A DNA stretch of 64,000 nt from Adhaeribacter pallidiroseus (lineage in GTDB: Bacteria; Bacteroidota; Bacteroidia; Cytophagales; Hymenobacteraceae): NCBI RefSeq assembly GCF_003340495.1, contig NZ_QASA01000001.1:2046001-2110000 (forward strand), written 5' to 3'. How positions within the stretch are numbered: position 1 is the stretch's first letter; each line of letters opens with the position of its first letter. A program made the translations under genes and the position numbers. Of the stretch, positions 25,453-34,799 are shown in pieces. The notes under the pieces are model-generated. The model searched no databases and was not told the origin of the DNA. It saw nothing but the letters and a program-made list of their open reading frames with translations.

Positions 25453-26334
25453 TTAATTAGCGTCCCCTTCGTGCCGTTTAAACTTCCAAATACTAATGTT
25501 TTGTTCTATGTCGGACTCGTACTTTTTAAATTCCTCCTGGGTTTTCTTCCCAAGTTTAATGGCTTTTTTGCACAAATCTACCGCTCCCTCGTATTCTTCT
25601 TTCTGCGCTAATAATTGGGCTTTTACCCAGTTATTATAAAAGTTTTCGTTCATGGCCAAAGACTTATCAATCCACTGCAGAGCCAGTTCGTGCTCCATAT
25701 TTTTTTGAATTAAATAGTTCGTGGCTTGCGCGTATATTTGCCAATCGCCGGGTTTCGCGTTTTTAAGATCTTCCTGCAGTAAGGCTACTGCTTTTTTATC
25801 GGTGTTTACTTCTATTTTTACCAGAACTTGTTTTTTTTCCCAAACAAAGCTTAAAATACCGGAAGTAGGCGTAATCTCATTAAAAGCAAACTGAAATGTT
25901 TCCTGAAAAGGAATTTCCTTGCTCTGCGCTTTTACCCGGATCACATCTTCTTTCGAGTCGTAGCCTTCGGTGCCCCATGATTTTAAATTTTTGTTAAAGA
26001 TCAGCCACCACGAATCAGCACTTGCGGGAAAAGAAAATAAACTGTAAGTTCCGGCATCTACCTTTTCTCCGTTTATCGTCACTGGGTCCGAAAAGGTTAT
26101 TAAAGTTGCTTCGTTGGCGCCAGTGCGCCAAACTTGATTGTAAGTCACTAATTCTCCCCAAATTTTCCGGTTTTTCACTCCCGGTGTATGGTATTTTATA
26201 ATTACATCGGTTAGGCCAATGGTTTGCATAATGGTAGCGGCCGGGCTAGGCTGCGGTAAACGTAATTGGGCTAAAACCGATTGTGTTAGTAAAATAAAGC
26301 TAAAACAAATAGAAACCAGAACAATCCGCATCAT
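25453..26334 (-). CDS. DUF2911 domain-containing exported protein
   Basis: A 293-residue protein with a signal peptide (ending VLAQ near residue 22) and a DUF2911 domain (residues ~30-180: LPQPSPAATIMQTIGLTDV, KIWGELVTYNQVWRTGANEAT, WWLIFNK). A TPR-like helical C-terminal region (about 190-285, QWIDKSLAMNENFYNNWVKA) follows. DUF2911 proteins are widespread in Bacteroidota and their function is unknown. The first two codons are both Met, and either could be the start. The gene is transcribed alone, divergent from the his operon. Confidence 0.85.
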   Translation of the reverse strand: MMRIVLVSICFSFILLTQSVLAQLRLPQPSPAATIMQTIGLTDVIIKYHTPGVKNRKIWGELVTYNQVWRTGANEATLITFSDPVTINGEKVDAGTYSLFSFPASADSWWLIFNKNLKSWGTEGYDSKEDVIRVKAQSKEIPFQETFQFAFNEITPTSGILSFVWEKKQVLVKIEVNTDKKAVALLQEDLKNAKPGDWQIYAQATNYLIQKNMEHELALQWIDKSLAMNENFYNNWVKAQLLAQKEEYEGAVDLCKKAIKLGKKTQEEFKKYESDIEQNISIWKFKRHEGDAN

Positions 26335-26572
26335 ACTTTGGTATTATAGTGAATAAAACAGATACTTACTTAACGTAAATTTTTCCCGAAAATGATTATT
26401 AGATTAACAAGTAAACAGGATGATATTATTTTATCTGGCAGTACAAGCCTAGCTTCATATAAATATGATTTAAATACTACTAAATAACCGCAAATTACCA
26501 AATTGCGTACAAGTACCCTAATTTAAGGAGCCAAAAATTTCTGTTTAAATTTTTATAATTCAAATTCTAGCT

Positions 26573-26580
26573 TACATTTG
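26573..26580 (+). promoter_or_regulatory. -7 box of the histidine operon
   Basis: TACATTTG matches TAnnTTTG exactly. It predicts transcription starting near 26585, about five bases before the leader-peptide ATG. No clear -33 element is visible. The preceding stretch 26335-26572 contains nothing else I can identify. Confidence 0.55.
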
Positions 26581-26589
26581 CACCACCCA

Positions 26590-26697
26590 ATGAAGAACAA
26601 CAGCAAAAAAACTTTTAACCTCCATCTTACAACGCGTTTTCCCGCGTTTGCTTTTGCTGTGCATTTCCACCATTACCATCATTCCTTCCGGTATTAA
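26590..26697 (+). CDS. hisL: histidine operon leader peptide
   Basis: A 35-codon reading frame that is not otherwise annotated. It contains six His codons, five of them in a seven-codon window (HFHHYHH, codons 25-31), plus one at codon 12. Such a run just upstream of hisG is the hallmark of transcription attenuation. Ribosomes stall at the His codons when charged tRNA-His is scarce and change which downstream hairpin forms. The start is five bases after the predicted transcription start. The stop codon lies inside the first hairpin (26688-26714). Confidence 0.8.
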   Translation: MKNNSKKTFNLHLTTRFPAFAFAVHFHHYHHSFRY

Positions 26698-26735
26698 TTA
26701 TTCTTGATTACCGGTTAGGAGGAAACTCCTGTTTT
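26688..26735 (+). promoter_or_regulatory. his attenuator: two consecutive hairpins after the leader peptide
   Basis: Hairpin 1 pairs CCGGTA (26688-26693) with TACCGG (26709-26714) and begins six bases after the last His codon. Hairpin 2 is AGGAG-GAAA-CTCCT (26717-26730) with a GNRA-type loop, followed by TTTT at 26732-26735. The order (His codons, ribosome-sensitive stem, small stem with T-run) fits an attenuator, but hairpin 2 is short and the antiterminator pairing is not obvious to me. Confidence 0.55.
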
Positions 26736-26797
26736 CGCTGCTATTCTGGTAAACAGCTTTGTAAAACTATTATCAACAGGAAGCTTTTATAAAATAT

Positions 26798-27649
26798 ATG
26801 ATTCGATTAGCCATTCAAAAGTCGGGTAGATTAAGCGAAGACTCCCTTAATCTTATTCGGGAATGCGGTATTTCTTTTATTAATTCTTCTCTAAAACTTA
26901 AAACCGAAGCCACCAATTTTCCCTTGGAAATTTTATTTTTGCGGGATGATGATATTCCCGGGTACGTGGCCGATGGCGTGGCCGACATTGGTATCGTGGG
27001 CGAAAACGTGTTGGTGGAAGAAGGTCGGGAAGAGTTGCAGGTGCAAAAGCTAGGTTTTTCGCGCTGCCGTTTATCCATAGCGGTACCCAAAAACGAAGCT
27101 TTCGACGACATTACAGCTTTGGAGGGTAAAAACATTGCTACCTCTTACCCTAATTTACTGCAAACTTATCTATCCGGCGAAGGGGTGCAAGCCCACATCC
27201 ACACGATTAGCGGCTCCGTAGAAATTGCTCCCAGTATTGGCTTAGCCGATGCTATCTGCGATATTGTATCCTCGGGTAGTACCTTAATCAGCAACGGCTT
27301 ACGGGAAGTACAAACGGTATTCCGGTCAGAGGCGGTGTTAATTGCGCATCAAAATTTAGCTACTGCAAAACAGCAGCTCTTAGATCAACTTTTATTTCGG
27401 ATTGATGCCGTACGGAAAGCGCAGAAAGCCAAATACATTTTACTAAACGCGCCCAATCAGGCCATTCCGCATATTAAATCTTTATTACCCGGCATGAAGG
27501 CTCCCTCTATTTTGCCTTTAGCCGAAGAAGGCTGGAGTTCGGTGCATTCGGTAGTAAACGAAGATGATTTTTGGGAAATAATTGAAAAGTTACGAGAGGC
27601 CGGCGCTCAAGGTATTTTGGTGGTGCCCATCGAGAAAATGATATTGTAA
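26798..27649 (+). CDS. hisG: ATP phosphoribosyltransferase, long form
   Basis: First enzyme of histidine synthesis: it joins ATP and PRPP. At 283 residues it is the long HisG type, with a C-terminal ACT-like regulatory domain (about residues 210-283, ending GAQGILVVPIEKMIL) that lets histidine inhibit it without HisZ. The N-terminus IRLAIQKSGRLSEDSL and the ADGVADIGIVGENVL and DAICDIVSSGSTL motifs are typical. Its TAA overlaps the hisD ATG (TAATG). The gene lies about 60 bases after the leader hairpins, so attenuation would control it and everything downstream. Confidence 0.95.
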   Translation: MIRLAIQKSGRLSEDSLNLIRECGISFINSSLKLKTEATNFPLEILFLRDDDIPGYVADGVADIGIVGENVLVEEGREELQVQKLGFSRCRLSIAVPKNEAFDDITALEGKNIATSYPNLLQTYLSGEGVQAHIHTISGSVEIAPSIGLADAICDIVSSGSTLISNGLREVQTVFRSEAVLIAHQNLATAKQQLLDQLLFRIDAVRKAQKAKYILLNAPNQAIPHIKSLLPGMKAPSILPLAEEGWSSVHSVVNEDDFWEIIEKLREAGAQGILVVPIEKMIL

Positions 27650-28941
27650 TGTTAAAAAAAGTTAAATACCCGGATCGCGGTAGCTGGCCCAACCTGGTAA
27701 AGCGGCCGGTACAAGATTACGAAACTCTAGAAGCGCAAATTAAATCGGTTTTTGAACAGGTTCGCCTGACCGGTGACGAAGCTTTATTGCAGTTTACGGC
27801 TCAGTTTGATAAAGTGGAACTTACTAAACTACTAGTTACGCCCGAAGAATTTAACGCCGCGAGCAGCCTTATTGCTGAAAATTTAAAAAAAGCGATACAG
27901 CAGGCTTATCAAAATATTAAAACTTTTCACGAAGCGCAACAAGAGGAATTTACCCCCGTGGAAACCATGCCGGGCGTAACGTGCTGGCGCAAAAGCGTGG
28001 CCATCGAAAAAGTAGGTTTGTACATTCCGGGCGGAACGGCTCCTTTATTTTCCACACTTTTAATGTTAGGTGTTCCGGCCAAATTAGCAGGTTGTCAGCA
28101 AATTGTATTATGCACGCCACCGGCCAAAGACGGTTCCGTTCATCCGGCTATTTTGTTTACGGCTTCGTTATTGGGTATAGACACCATCGTAAAAGTAGGC
28201 GGCAGCCAAGCAATTGCGGCTCTAACTTTTGGTACCAGCACGGTGCCGGCCGTTTCCAAAATATTCGGACCAGGAAACCAATATGTTACAGTAGCCAAAC
28301 AAATGGCCGGTAAATACGGCGTTGCCATTGATATGCCCGCCGGGCCTTCCGAAGTTTTGGTAATGGCCGATGAGACCACTGATCCAACTTTTGTAGCCGC
28401 CGATTTATTGTCGCAAGCCGAGCACGGCACCGATTCCCAAGTGGTATTACTGACTACCTCGGAGCAAACTTTACAAGCCGTAGAACAAGCTTTAGAAGAT
28501 CAAGCGGCTTATTTATCACGCCAAACAATTGTTACTAAAACCTTAAACAACAGTTTGGGAATAATTCTAAGCAGTACCGCCGAAATGCTCGAATTTTCAA
28601 ATTTATACGCACCCGAGCATTTGATATTATCTGTTAAAAATTACGAACAAGTAGCCGTAGGAGTAATAAATGCCGGTTCGGTTTTTCTGGGGCCATACAG
28701 CCCGGAGTCGGTGGGGGATTATGCCTCCGGAACCAACCATACTTTGCCCACCAACGGGTATGCCCGGGCGTACAGCGGCGTGTCCTTAGATTCTTTCGTT
28801 AAAAAAATTACGTTCCAGCACCTTACCTCCCAAGGTTTACAACAAATTGGGCCGCACGTAGAAGTGTTGGCCGCGGCCGAAGGCTTGGATGCACACCAAC
28901 AAGCCGTAAGTATTCGTTTAAAAAGTTTAGCCCATGTTTAA
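27649..28941 (+). CDS. hisD: histidinol dehydrogenase
   Basis: Zn-dependent enzyme that oxidises histidinol twice to histidine, the last two steps of the pathway. Signatures are IEKVGLYIPGGTAPLFSTLLM (given in two parts: IEKVGLYIPGG, APLFSTLLM) near residue 120, FGPGNQYVT near residue 205, the Zn-site AEHGTDSQ near residue 260 and the NHTLPTNG motif near residue 365. At 430 residues it is full length. It starts by one-base overlap with hisG and its end overlaps the hisC start by eight bases. Confidence 0.96.
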   Translation: MLKKVKYPDRGSWPNLVKRPVQDYETLEAQIKSVFEQVRLTGDEALLQFTAQFDKVELTKLLVTPEEFNAASSLIAENLKKAIQQAYQNIKTFHEAQQEEFTPVETMPGVTCWRKSVAIEKVGLYIPGGTAPLFSTLLMLGVPAKLAGCQQIVLCTPPAKDGSVHPAILFTASLLGIDTIVKVGGSQAIAALTFGTSTVPAVSKIFGPGNQYVTVAKQMAGKYGVAIDMPAGPSEVLVMADETTDPTFVAADLLSQAEHGTDSQVVLLTTSEQTLQAVEQALEDQAAYLSRQTIVTKTLNNSLGIILSSTAEMLEFSNLYAPEHLILSVKNYEQVAVGVINAGSVFLGPYSPESVGDYASGTNHTLPTNGYARAYSGVSLDSFVKKITFQHLTSQGLQQIGPHVEVLAAAEGLDAHQQAVSIRLKSLAHV

Positions 28942-29986
28942 ACTTACCAACTTAGTTCGCCCCAATATTCGGGGCATGAAACCTTACTCTTCCGCTCGGG
29001 ATGAGTTTAAAGGCGAAGCCAGCATTTTTATTGATGCCAACGAAAACAGCCTGGGCAGCATGGCGGCGAGCCAACATTACAACCGCTACCCAGACCCGCA
29101 TCAAAAAGCTTTAAAAACAAAAATTGCCCAAATTAAAGAAGTAAGGCCTGAACAGATTTTTTTAGGCAACGGCTCCGACGAAGCAATCGATTTACTGATT
29201 CGGCTGGTTTGCCAACCCGGTCACGACCAGATTTTAGCTTTTGGTCCAACCTACGGGATGTACGAAGTATCGGCTAATTTAAATGATATAGAATTGCGTC
29301 AGGTGAAGCTAGATGCTGATTTCCAGCTTACCCGGAATATGCTGCAAGGACAAATTCATTCCGAAACCAAAATCGTATTTATCTGCTCGCCCAATAACCC
29401 GAGTGGTAACTTAATCAATCGCAGCACAATCGAATATATTTTGCAATCGTTTAACGGTTTGGTGGTGATAGATGAAGCGTACATTGATTTTTCATCGGAA
29501 GAAAGCTGGACGAAGCACTTAATCGAATTCCCGAACCTGGTAGTATTACAAACATTTTCCAAAGCCTGGGGCATGGCTGCTTTACGGTTAGGAATGGCCT
29601 TTGCCTCCGAAGAAATTATTTCTTTTTTGGATAAGATTAAACCACCTTATAATATCAACGAAGCTACCCAGGAAATTGCTTTGCAGGCATTACAAAGCAC
29701 CGAGCGCTTGCAGGACATGATTCAGGAAATAAAAGAAAACCGGTCTATCCTGATAAAAGAATTAAAAAAACTAACTGTCGTAAAAAAGGTTTATCCTTCC
29801 GATGCCAACTTTATTTTGGTAGAAGTTACGGATGCGAATGCTATTTACAAGTACTTGTTGCAAGCCGGTATTGTGGTACGTAACCGCACTAACCAGCCCG
29901 GTTGTTATAATTGTATGCGTATTTCGGTGGGTACCAAAGCAGAAAACGAAAAACTGGTAAAAACTTTAAAATATTTTAATTTATAG
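28934..29986 (+). CDS. hisC: histidinol-phosphate aminotransferase
   Basis: PLP-dependent transamination of imidazole-acetol phosphate to histidinol phosphate. It is a fold-type I aminotransferase with FLGNGSDEAIDLLIRL (cofactor phosphate cup), CSPNNPSGN near residue 156, DEAYIDF near residue 180 and the Schiff-base lysine in TFSKAWGMAALRLG near residue 213. The length is 350 residues. It overlaps hisD by eight bases. An 88-base gap, with no feature I can identify, separates it from hisB. Confidence 0.94.
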   Translation: MFKLTNLVRPNIRGMKPYSSARDEFKGEASIFIDANENSLGSMAASQHYNRYPDPHQKALKTKIAQIKEVRPEQIFLGNGSDEAIDLLIRLVCQPGHDQILAFGPTYGMYEVSANLNDIELRQVKLDADFQLTRNMLQGQIHSETKIVFICSPNNPSGNLINRSTIEYILQSFNGLVVIDEAYIDFSSEESWTKHLIEFPNLVVLQTFSKAWGMAALRLGMAFASEEIISFLDKIKPPYNINEATQEIALQALQSTERLQDMIQEIKENRSILIKELKKLTVVKKVYPSDANFILVEVTDANAIYKYLLQAGIVVRNRTNQPGCYNCMRISVGTKAENEKLVKTLKYFNL

Positions 29987-30074
29987 GTTGGTCTTCAGGT
30001 TTAATGCGAACCTTATATTCAACACATTATGAGTTATTTAAAGTTTTTTAAAAAGCGTTATTAGAAAATTTTTA

Positions 30075-31169
30075 ATGAAAAAAGTATTATTTATTGATCG
30101 GGATGGAACGATACTCGTGGAGCCATCCACGGATTACCAGGTTGATTCCTTTGATAAGTTTTCCTTTATACCGGGAGTAATTTATAATCTGCGTCAGATC
30201 AGCAAAGAGTTAGACTACGAATTAGTAATGGTCACGAATCAGGATGGTTTAGGAACTTCTTCTTATCCCGAAGAAACGTTTTGGCCATACCAGAACAAAA
30301 TGCTAGAAATCCTGGCTGGAGAAAGCATTACCTTTTCGGATATCCTGATTGATAAAAGCTTTGAACACGAAAATTTACCAACCCGAAAACCGGGTTTAGG
30401 ATTGTTGCAAAGGTATTTAAGCGAAGGTTATGATTTAGGGAATTCTTACGTGATTGGTGATCGGTTAACCGATATACAACTGGCTAAAAATCTGAGCTGT
30501 AAAGCTATTTACCTACATCATAACATTAATCCGGAAGCTGCCTTGTCAACAACCAGTTGGGACGATATTTTTAAATTTTTACGTTTGCCTGCTCGTAAAG
30601 CTTCCATTATTCGGAATACGAACGAAACCAAAATACAAGTAGATCTTAATCTAGACGGAACGGGCAACATGCAAATCCATACCGGTTTGGGTTTCTTCGA
30701 TCACATGCTGGAACAACTAAGTAAACACTCCGGGGTAGACATGCGCATCCAGGTAAACGGGGATTTACACATCGACGAACACCACACCATTGAGGATACC
30801 GCTATTGCCATTGGCGAAGCTTTCGCGCAAGCGCTTGGCGATAAAAGAGGCATTAGCCGGTATGGTTACTTATTGCCCATGGATGATGTGTTGGCGCAAG
30901 TTGCATTGGATTTTTCGGGTAGGCCCTGGATTGTTTGGGAAGCCGAGTTCAAACGGGAAAGGGTGGGAGATATGCCTACCGAAATGTTTTATCATTTTTT
31001 TAAATCTTTCTCCGATGCTGCTAAGTGCAACTTAAACGTAAAGGCCGAAGGCACCAACGAACACCATAAAATAGAAGCTATCTTTAAAGCCGTAGCTAAA
31101 TCCGTAAAAATGGCGGTAGCCCGCGATGTGAACAAAATGGAAATTCCGAGTACCAAAGGTATTTTATAA
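30075..31169 (+). CDS. hisB: bifunctional histidinol-phosphatase/imidazoleglycerol-phosphate dehydratase
   Basis: Two enzymes in one chain. The N-terminal HAD phosphatase ([10 protein letters not shown], residues ~5-14, with the nucleophilic Asp; [12 protein letters not shown] near residue 135) removes phosphate from histidinol phosphate. The C-terminal IGP dehydratase (from about residue 175) has the metal-binding [27 protein letters not shown] and [15 protein letters not shown] motifs. At 364 residues it is the fused form known from enterobacteria and many Bacteroidota. Its stop overlaps the hisH start (TAATG). Confidence 0.95.
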   Translation: MKKVLFIDRDGTILVEPSTDYQVDSFDKFSFIPGVIYNLRQISKELDYELVMVTNQDGLGTSSYPEETFWPYQNKMLEILAGESITFSDILIDKSFEHENLPTRKPGLGLLQRYLSEGYDLGNSYVIGDRLTDIQLAKNLSCKAIYLHHNINPEAALSTTSWDDIFKFLRLPARKASIIRNTNETKIQVDLNLDGTGNMQIHTGLGFFDHMLEQLSKHSGVDMRIQVNGDLHIDEHHTIEDTAIAIGEAFAQALGDKRGISRYGYLLPMDDVLAQVALDFSGRPWIVWEAEFKRERVGDMPTEMFYHFFKSFSDAAKCNLNVKAEGTNEHHKIEAIFKAVAKSVKMAVARDVNKMEIPSTKGIL

Positions 31170-31750
31170 TGAGTGTCGTAATTATTGATTACAAAGGCGG
31201 TAATGTGCAATCGGTAAAGTTCGCCTTGGAGCGATTGGGCGTAGAAGCAACTTTAACCGCTGACGCCGAAGTAATCCGATCAGCCGATAAAATTATTTTC
31301 CCGGGCGAAGGGGAAGCCAGCTCCGCCATGCAGGAGCTGCGGGAACGGGGCTTAGACAAAGTAATTCCGGAACTAACCCAACCGTTTCTTGGAATTTGTT
31401 TAGGTATACAATTACTCTGCCGGCACTCCGAAGAAAACGACACGCAAATGCTTGCTATTATTCCGATTAACGTGAGAAGGTTCCAGCATCACTTAAAGGT
31501 GCCCCACATGGGTTGGAACAATTTATTTAACTTGCAAGGCGAGTTATTTGCCGGCGTAAAAGAACAGGATTACGTGTATTTCGTGCATAGTTATTACCTG
31601 CCCGTTTGTGAATACACCATCGCCACTGGTGCTTACCCAGAGCCTTTTAGCGCGGCTGTACGATATAAGAACTTTTTTGCCATGCAATTCCATACAGAAA
31701 AAAGCGGCCCAACCGGTACCCGTATTATTGAGAACTTTCTTGCTTTATGA
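31169..31750 (+). CDS. hisH: imidazole glycerol phosphate synthase glutaminase subunit
   Basis: Class I glutamine amidotransferase that supplies ammonia to HisF. The oxyanion segment PGEGEASSAM, the nucleophile elbow FLGICLGIQLLC (Cys near residue 77), and the catalytic His and Glu in MQFHTEKSG near residue 173 are all present. The length of 193 residues is normal. It overlaps hisB by one base and hisA by four bases (ATGA), so it is translated in concert with its neighbours. Confidence 0.95.
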   Translation: MSVVIIDYKGGNVQSVKFALERLGVEATLTADAEVIRSADKIIFPGEGEASSAMQELRERGLDKVIPELTQPFLGICLGIQLLCRHSEENDTQMLAIIPINVRRFQHHLKVPHMGWNNLFNLQGELFAGVKEQDYVYFVHSYYLPVCEYTIATGAYPEPFSAAVRYKNFFAMQFHTEKSGPTGTRIIENFLAL

Positions 31751-32469
31751 TCCAAATTATTCCCGCTATCGATATAATTAACGGCCAGTGCGTGCGCCTG
31801 ACGGAAGGAGATTTTGCCCAGCAGAAAACCTACGCCAGCAACCCGGTAGAAGTAGCTAAACAATTTGAAGGAGTAGGTTTAACGCGTTTGCACTTAGTAG
31901 ATTTAGATGGAGCTCGGGCAAAAGAGCCTAAAAATCTAGCGGTGCTGGAAGCAATTGCTACCCAAACTAATTTAACTATAGACTTTGGGGGCGGCATTCA
32001 AAACGATATAGCTATTCAGCAAGCTTTTAACGCGGGGGCTCACCAAATTACCGCCGGCAGCATCGCGGTGCGGGAACCCGGTAAAGTGCAGGAATGGCTG
32101 GTTAAGTATGGGGCAGAAAAAATTATTATTGGTGCAGATTTTCGAGATAACTATATTGCTATTAATGCCTGGGCCGATCAATCCACGGTTTTACTGACGG
32201 ACTTCATTGATCAATATGTGACGGTTGGAGCAAAAACTTTTATCTGCACCGATGTTAGTAAGGATGGTAAATTGCAAGGTCCGGCCACCGCTACGTATGC
32301 TGAATTAGTAAGAAGTACACCCAGAGCAGCTTTTATTGCCAGCGGTGGAGTTACTACCATTCAGGATTTAGAGGAACTTGATGCAGGGGGTGTAACCGCA
32401 GCCATTATTGGCAAAGCTATTTACGAAGGAACGATTGCCTTAGCTGATTTAAACCGCTTTGTATGCTAA
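31747..32469 (+). CDS. hisA: ProFAR isomerase (phosphoribosylformimino-AICAR-P isomerase)
   Basis: TIM-barrel isomerase opening the ribose ring of ProFAR. The catalytic Asp of the first strand is in IIPAIDIINGQCVRL (residue 8). The second is in CTDVSKDGKLQGP near residue 177, where the family has the DxxxDG motif. VDFGGGIQ-like and ASGGVT phosphate-binding loops are present. The length is 240 residues. It overlaps hisH by four bases and hisF by seven. Confidence 0.94.
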   Translation: MIQIIPAIDIINGQCVRLTEGDFAQQKTYASNPVEVAKQFEGVGLTRLHLVDLDGARAKEPKNLAVLEAIATQTNLTIDFGGGIQNDIAIQQAFNAGAHQITAGSIAVREPGKVQEWLVKYGAEKIIIGADFRDNYIAINAWADQSTVLLTDFIDQYVTVGAKTFICTDVSKDGKLQGPATATYAELVRSTPRAAFIASGGVTTIQDLEELDAGGVTAAIIGKAIYEGTIALADLNRFVC

Positions 32470-33224
32470 CGAAAAGAATAATTCCTTGTTTGGATATTAA
32501 AAACGGACGCACCGTTAAAGGCATTCGGTTCGAGAATATTCGGGATGCGGGTGATCCGGTGGCTCTAGCCGCGGAATATGCTCGGCAAGGTGCGGATGAA
32601 CTGGTTTTTTTAGATATTACCGCTACGAACGAAGAACGGAAAACTTTTGCGCAATTAGTGCGTGCTATTGCCCGCCACATCGATATTCCGTTTACCGTGG
32701 GTGGCGGCATTGGGGCTATTCGCGATGTAGAAGTTTTACTACGCGAAGGAGCCGACAAAGTATCCATAAACTCTGCTGCCATCAAAGATCCCCAACTAGT
32801 GTATGATTTAGCGAAACGCTTCGGGAGCCAGTGCATTACAGTGGCTATCGATACGAAGTTAACCACTACTGGCTGGAAAGTTTTTAGCCGGGCTGGCACC
32901 TTGGAAACCGAACATTATACCCTGAATTGGGCTAAACAAATTACCGACTTAGGAGCCGGCGAAATTTTACTTACTTCTATGAGCCACGATGGCACCAAAA
33001 ATGGTTTCGCTTTAGATATTACCGGTGACGTGTCGCGGGGGGTTTCTATACCGGTAATTGCTTCCGGCGGCGCCGGTAATATGGCGCATTTTGCGGATGT
33101 ATTTAACCAGGCCGAGGCCGATGCCGCTTTAGCCGCCAGTATTTTTCACTTTGGCGAAATTCCTATTCCTTCTTTAAAAGAATATTTAGCCAGTCAGCAT
33201 TTACCCATTCGATTATGTTATTAG
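32463..33224 (+). CDS. hisF: imidazole glycerol phosphate synthase cyclase subunit
   Basis: Synthase half of the HisHF complex, forming imidazole-glycerol phosphate and AICAR. The N-terminus has KRIIPCLDIKNGRTVKGI with catalytic Asp11. The second catalytic Asp is in LTSMSHDGTKNGF near residue 132, and the glycine-rich ASGGAGN loop lies near residue 203. At 253 residues it is complete. It overlaps hisA by seven bases and hisIE by ten. Confidence 0.95.
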   Translation: MLTKRIIPCLDIKNGRTVKGIRFENIRDAGDPVALAAEYARQGADELVFLDITATNEERKTFAQLVRAIARHIDIPFTVGGGIGAIRDVEVLLREGADKVSINSAAIKDPQLVYDLAKRFGSQCITVAIDTKLTTTGWKVFSRAGTLETEHYTLNWAKQITDLGAGEILLTSMSHDGTKNGFALDITGDVSRGVSIPVIASGGAGNMAHFADVFNQAEADAALAASIFHFGEIPIPSLKEYLASQHLPIRLCY

Positions 33225-33841
33225 ATTTTGCCAAATCCGGCGGATTAGTGCCGGCCGTTATTCAAGACAACACCACCCAGGAAGTTTTGATGCTGGGTTT
33301 TATGAACCAGGAAGCTTATGAGAAAACGCAGCAAGAGCAGGTAGTTACTTTTTTCTCCCGTACTAAAAACCGGCTTTGGACCAAAGGCGAAACCAGCGGA
33401 AATTTCTTAAATGTGGTTAGCATGCACCTAGACTGCGATCAAGACACTTTATTGATAAAAGTTAATCCGGTGGGGCCCGTTTGCCATACCGGGGCGCGTA
33501 CCTGCTTCGACTCCCCGGAATCAGCTGAAAATAAGAGCCATACAGGTACCAAGCCTACCGCTGCTTTTCTGGATTACCTGGAAAATATTATTAACGACCG
33601 GCGCCAAAACCCACAGGAAAAATCGTACACCAACTTGCTTTTCGAAAAAGGCATTCAGAAAATAGCGCAAAAAGTAGGCGAGGAGGCGGTGGAAACGGTA
33701 ATAGATGCGGTAGCGGGCAATAAAGAACGCCTGAAAGAAGAAGCGGCCGATCTCATGTATCATTTGTTAGTTCTTTTGGCGGCTTCAGATTTAAAACTAC
33801 AAGATGTGGTGCAAGTATTACAACAAAGACATCAGAAGTAA
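33215..33841 (+). CDS. hisI: bifunctional phosphoribosyl-AMP cyclohydrolase/phosphoribosyl-ATP pyrophosphatase
   Basis: HisIE fusion catalysing steps 2 and 3 of the pathway. The N-terminal HisI domain has LMLGFMNQEAYEKT, FFSRTKNRLWTKGETSGN and DCDQDTLLIKVNP, with metal-binding CHTG and TCF cysteines. The C-terminal HisE domain (from about residue 110) has the GEEAVETVIDA and EEAADLMYHLLVLL motifs of the MazG-like fold. At 208 residues it is complete. It is the last gene of the operon, so all eight genes for the ten enzymatic steps are present. Confidence 0.95.
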   Translation: MLLDFAKSGGLVPAVIQDNTTQEVLMLGFMNQEAYEKTQQEQVVTFFSRTKNRLWTKGETSGNFLNVVSMHLDCDQDTLLIKVNPVGPVCHTGARTCFDSPESAENKSHTGTKPTAAFLDYLENIINDRRQNPQEKSYTNLLFEKGIQKIAQKVGEEAVETVIDAVAGNKERLKEEAADLMYHLLVLLAASDLKLQDVVQVLQQRHQK

Positions 33842-33869
33842 ATCTTGGTACTAGAACCCAGGAGCAAGG

Positions 33870-34733
33870 TTAATTTTTTAAAAAATCTTTAATCTCCTGT
33901 AAAATTTCGGCGGGTTTTTCTTCTTGTAAAAAATGGCCGGCTTCCAGTTCTACTACTTGGGCCTGCAAAAAATGCATGCGCCACTTATGTAGAAAAGAAC
34001 GGCGAAATAATTTGTCGTGTTTACCCCATAATAGCAGCATGGGTTTGGTAGCCAAAACCGCATGATTTTGCCAGAGCGTGGCATACCAGTTCTGGGAATC
34101 TAAAAGTTCTTTGGCAAACTGCCAGGTGCCCCTCCGGTGCGCAGGTTTACTCAGTGGTTTTAAATAATGTTGCTTAATCTCCGGAGTTAAATTTTTAGAA
34201 TTGTAAAAACCACGGGGCAGTAAAACCTGGGCCGAAAAATTGAAATACTGGTACAATATTCTCCCGAAGCTACTTCCAAACAACTGGCTGGCCTGCTTAA
34301 TATTTTTATCTTTATTTAAAGGCCAAAGCCAGGAATTTAAAACAACAATGCGTTTAACATTTTCCGGAAATTGGATGGCATAATCTAATCCAATTGGGCC
34401 CCCGAAATCGTGCACTACCAGGGTAATGTCCTTTAATTGTAAATGTTGGATTAGTTTCGTAAAATTTTCAGCGTGAGCGGCCGGCGTATAGAGCCATTTT
34501 CGCGGTTTATCCGAGAAGCCAAAGCCTAAAAGATCCGGGGCTATGCAGCGGTATTTATTCTGCAAGCCTTTGATCAAATTCCGGTAAATAAAAGACCAAA
34601 CCGGCGAACCGTGCACCATAACGATGGTTTCACCGGAACCTTCATCCACATAATGTATTCGGCCCGGCCCCGCATCAAAATAATTTGGCCCAAAAGGATA
34701 TTCCTGGGGATCTAACCAAGCGGCATTCTTCAT
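33870..34733 (-). CDS. alpha/beta hydrolase, haloalkane-dehalogenase-like
   Basis: A 287-residue cytosolic hydrolase with the layout of the haloalkane dehalogenase/epoxide hydrolase group. The oxyanion motif HGSPVWSFIYRN is near residue 40, the Asp nucleophile is in VVHDFGGPIG near residue 109 and the catalytic His in EAGHFLQEEKP is near residue 267. The halide-binding Trp that usually follows the nucleophile (HDWG) is Phe here (HDFG), so dehalogenase activity is uncertain. The TetR gene lies 66 bases upstream on the same strand, so the pair is probably one autoregulated unit. Confidence 0.8.
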   Translation of the reverse strand: MKNAAWLDPQEYPFGPNYFDAGPGRIHYVDEGSGETIVMVHGSPVWSFIYRNLIKGLQNKYRCIAPDLLGFGFSDKPRKWLYTPAAHAENFTKLIQHLQLKDITLVVHDFGGPIGLDYAIQFPENVKRIVVLNSWLWPLNKDKNIKQASQLFGSSFGRILYQYFNFSAQVLLPRGFYNSKNLTPEIKQHYLKPLSKPAHRRGTWQFAKELLDSQNWYATLWQNHAVLATKPMLLLWGKHDKLFRRSFLHKWRMHFLQAQVVELEAGHFLQEEKPAEILQEIKDFLKN

Positions 34734-34799
34734 TTTGTTTAATATGTTAAATAATCGTTGGTTTTTGTTTAAGCAACGGTTAAAATAATGGCTATTTCC

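Noticed and set aside
25414-25611. 65-codon open frame at the end of the DUF2911 gene
   Set aside because: It starts in a repeat array and is antisense to coding DNA. The hydrophobic look comes from the opposite strand.
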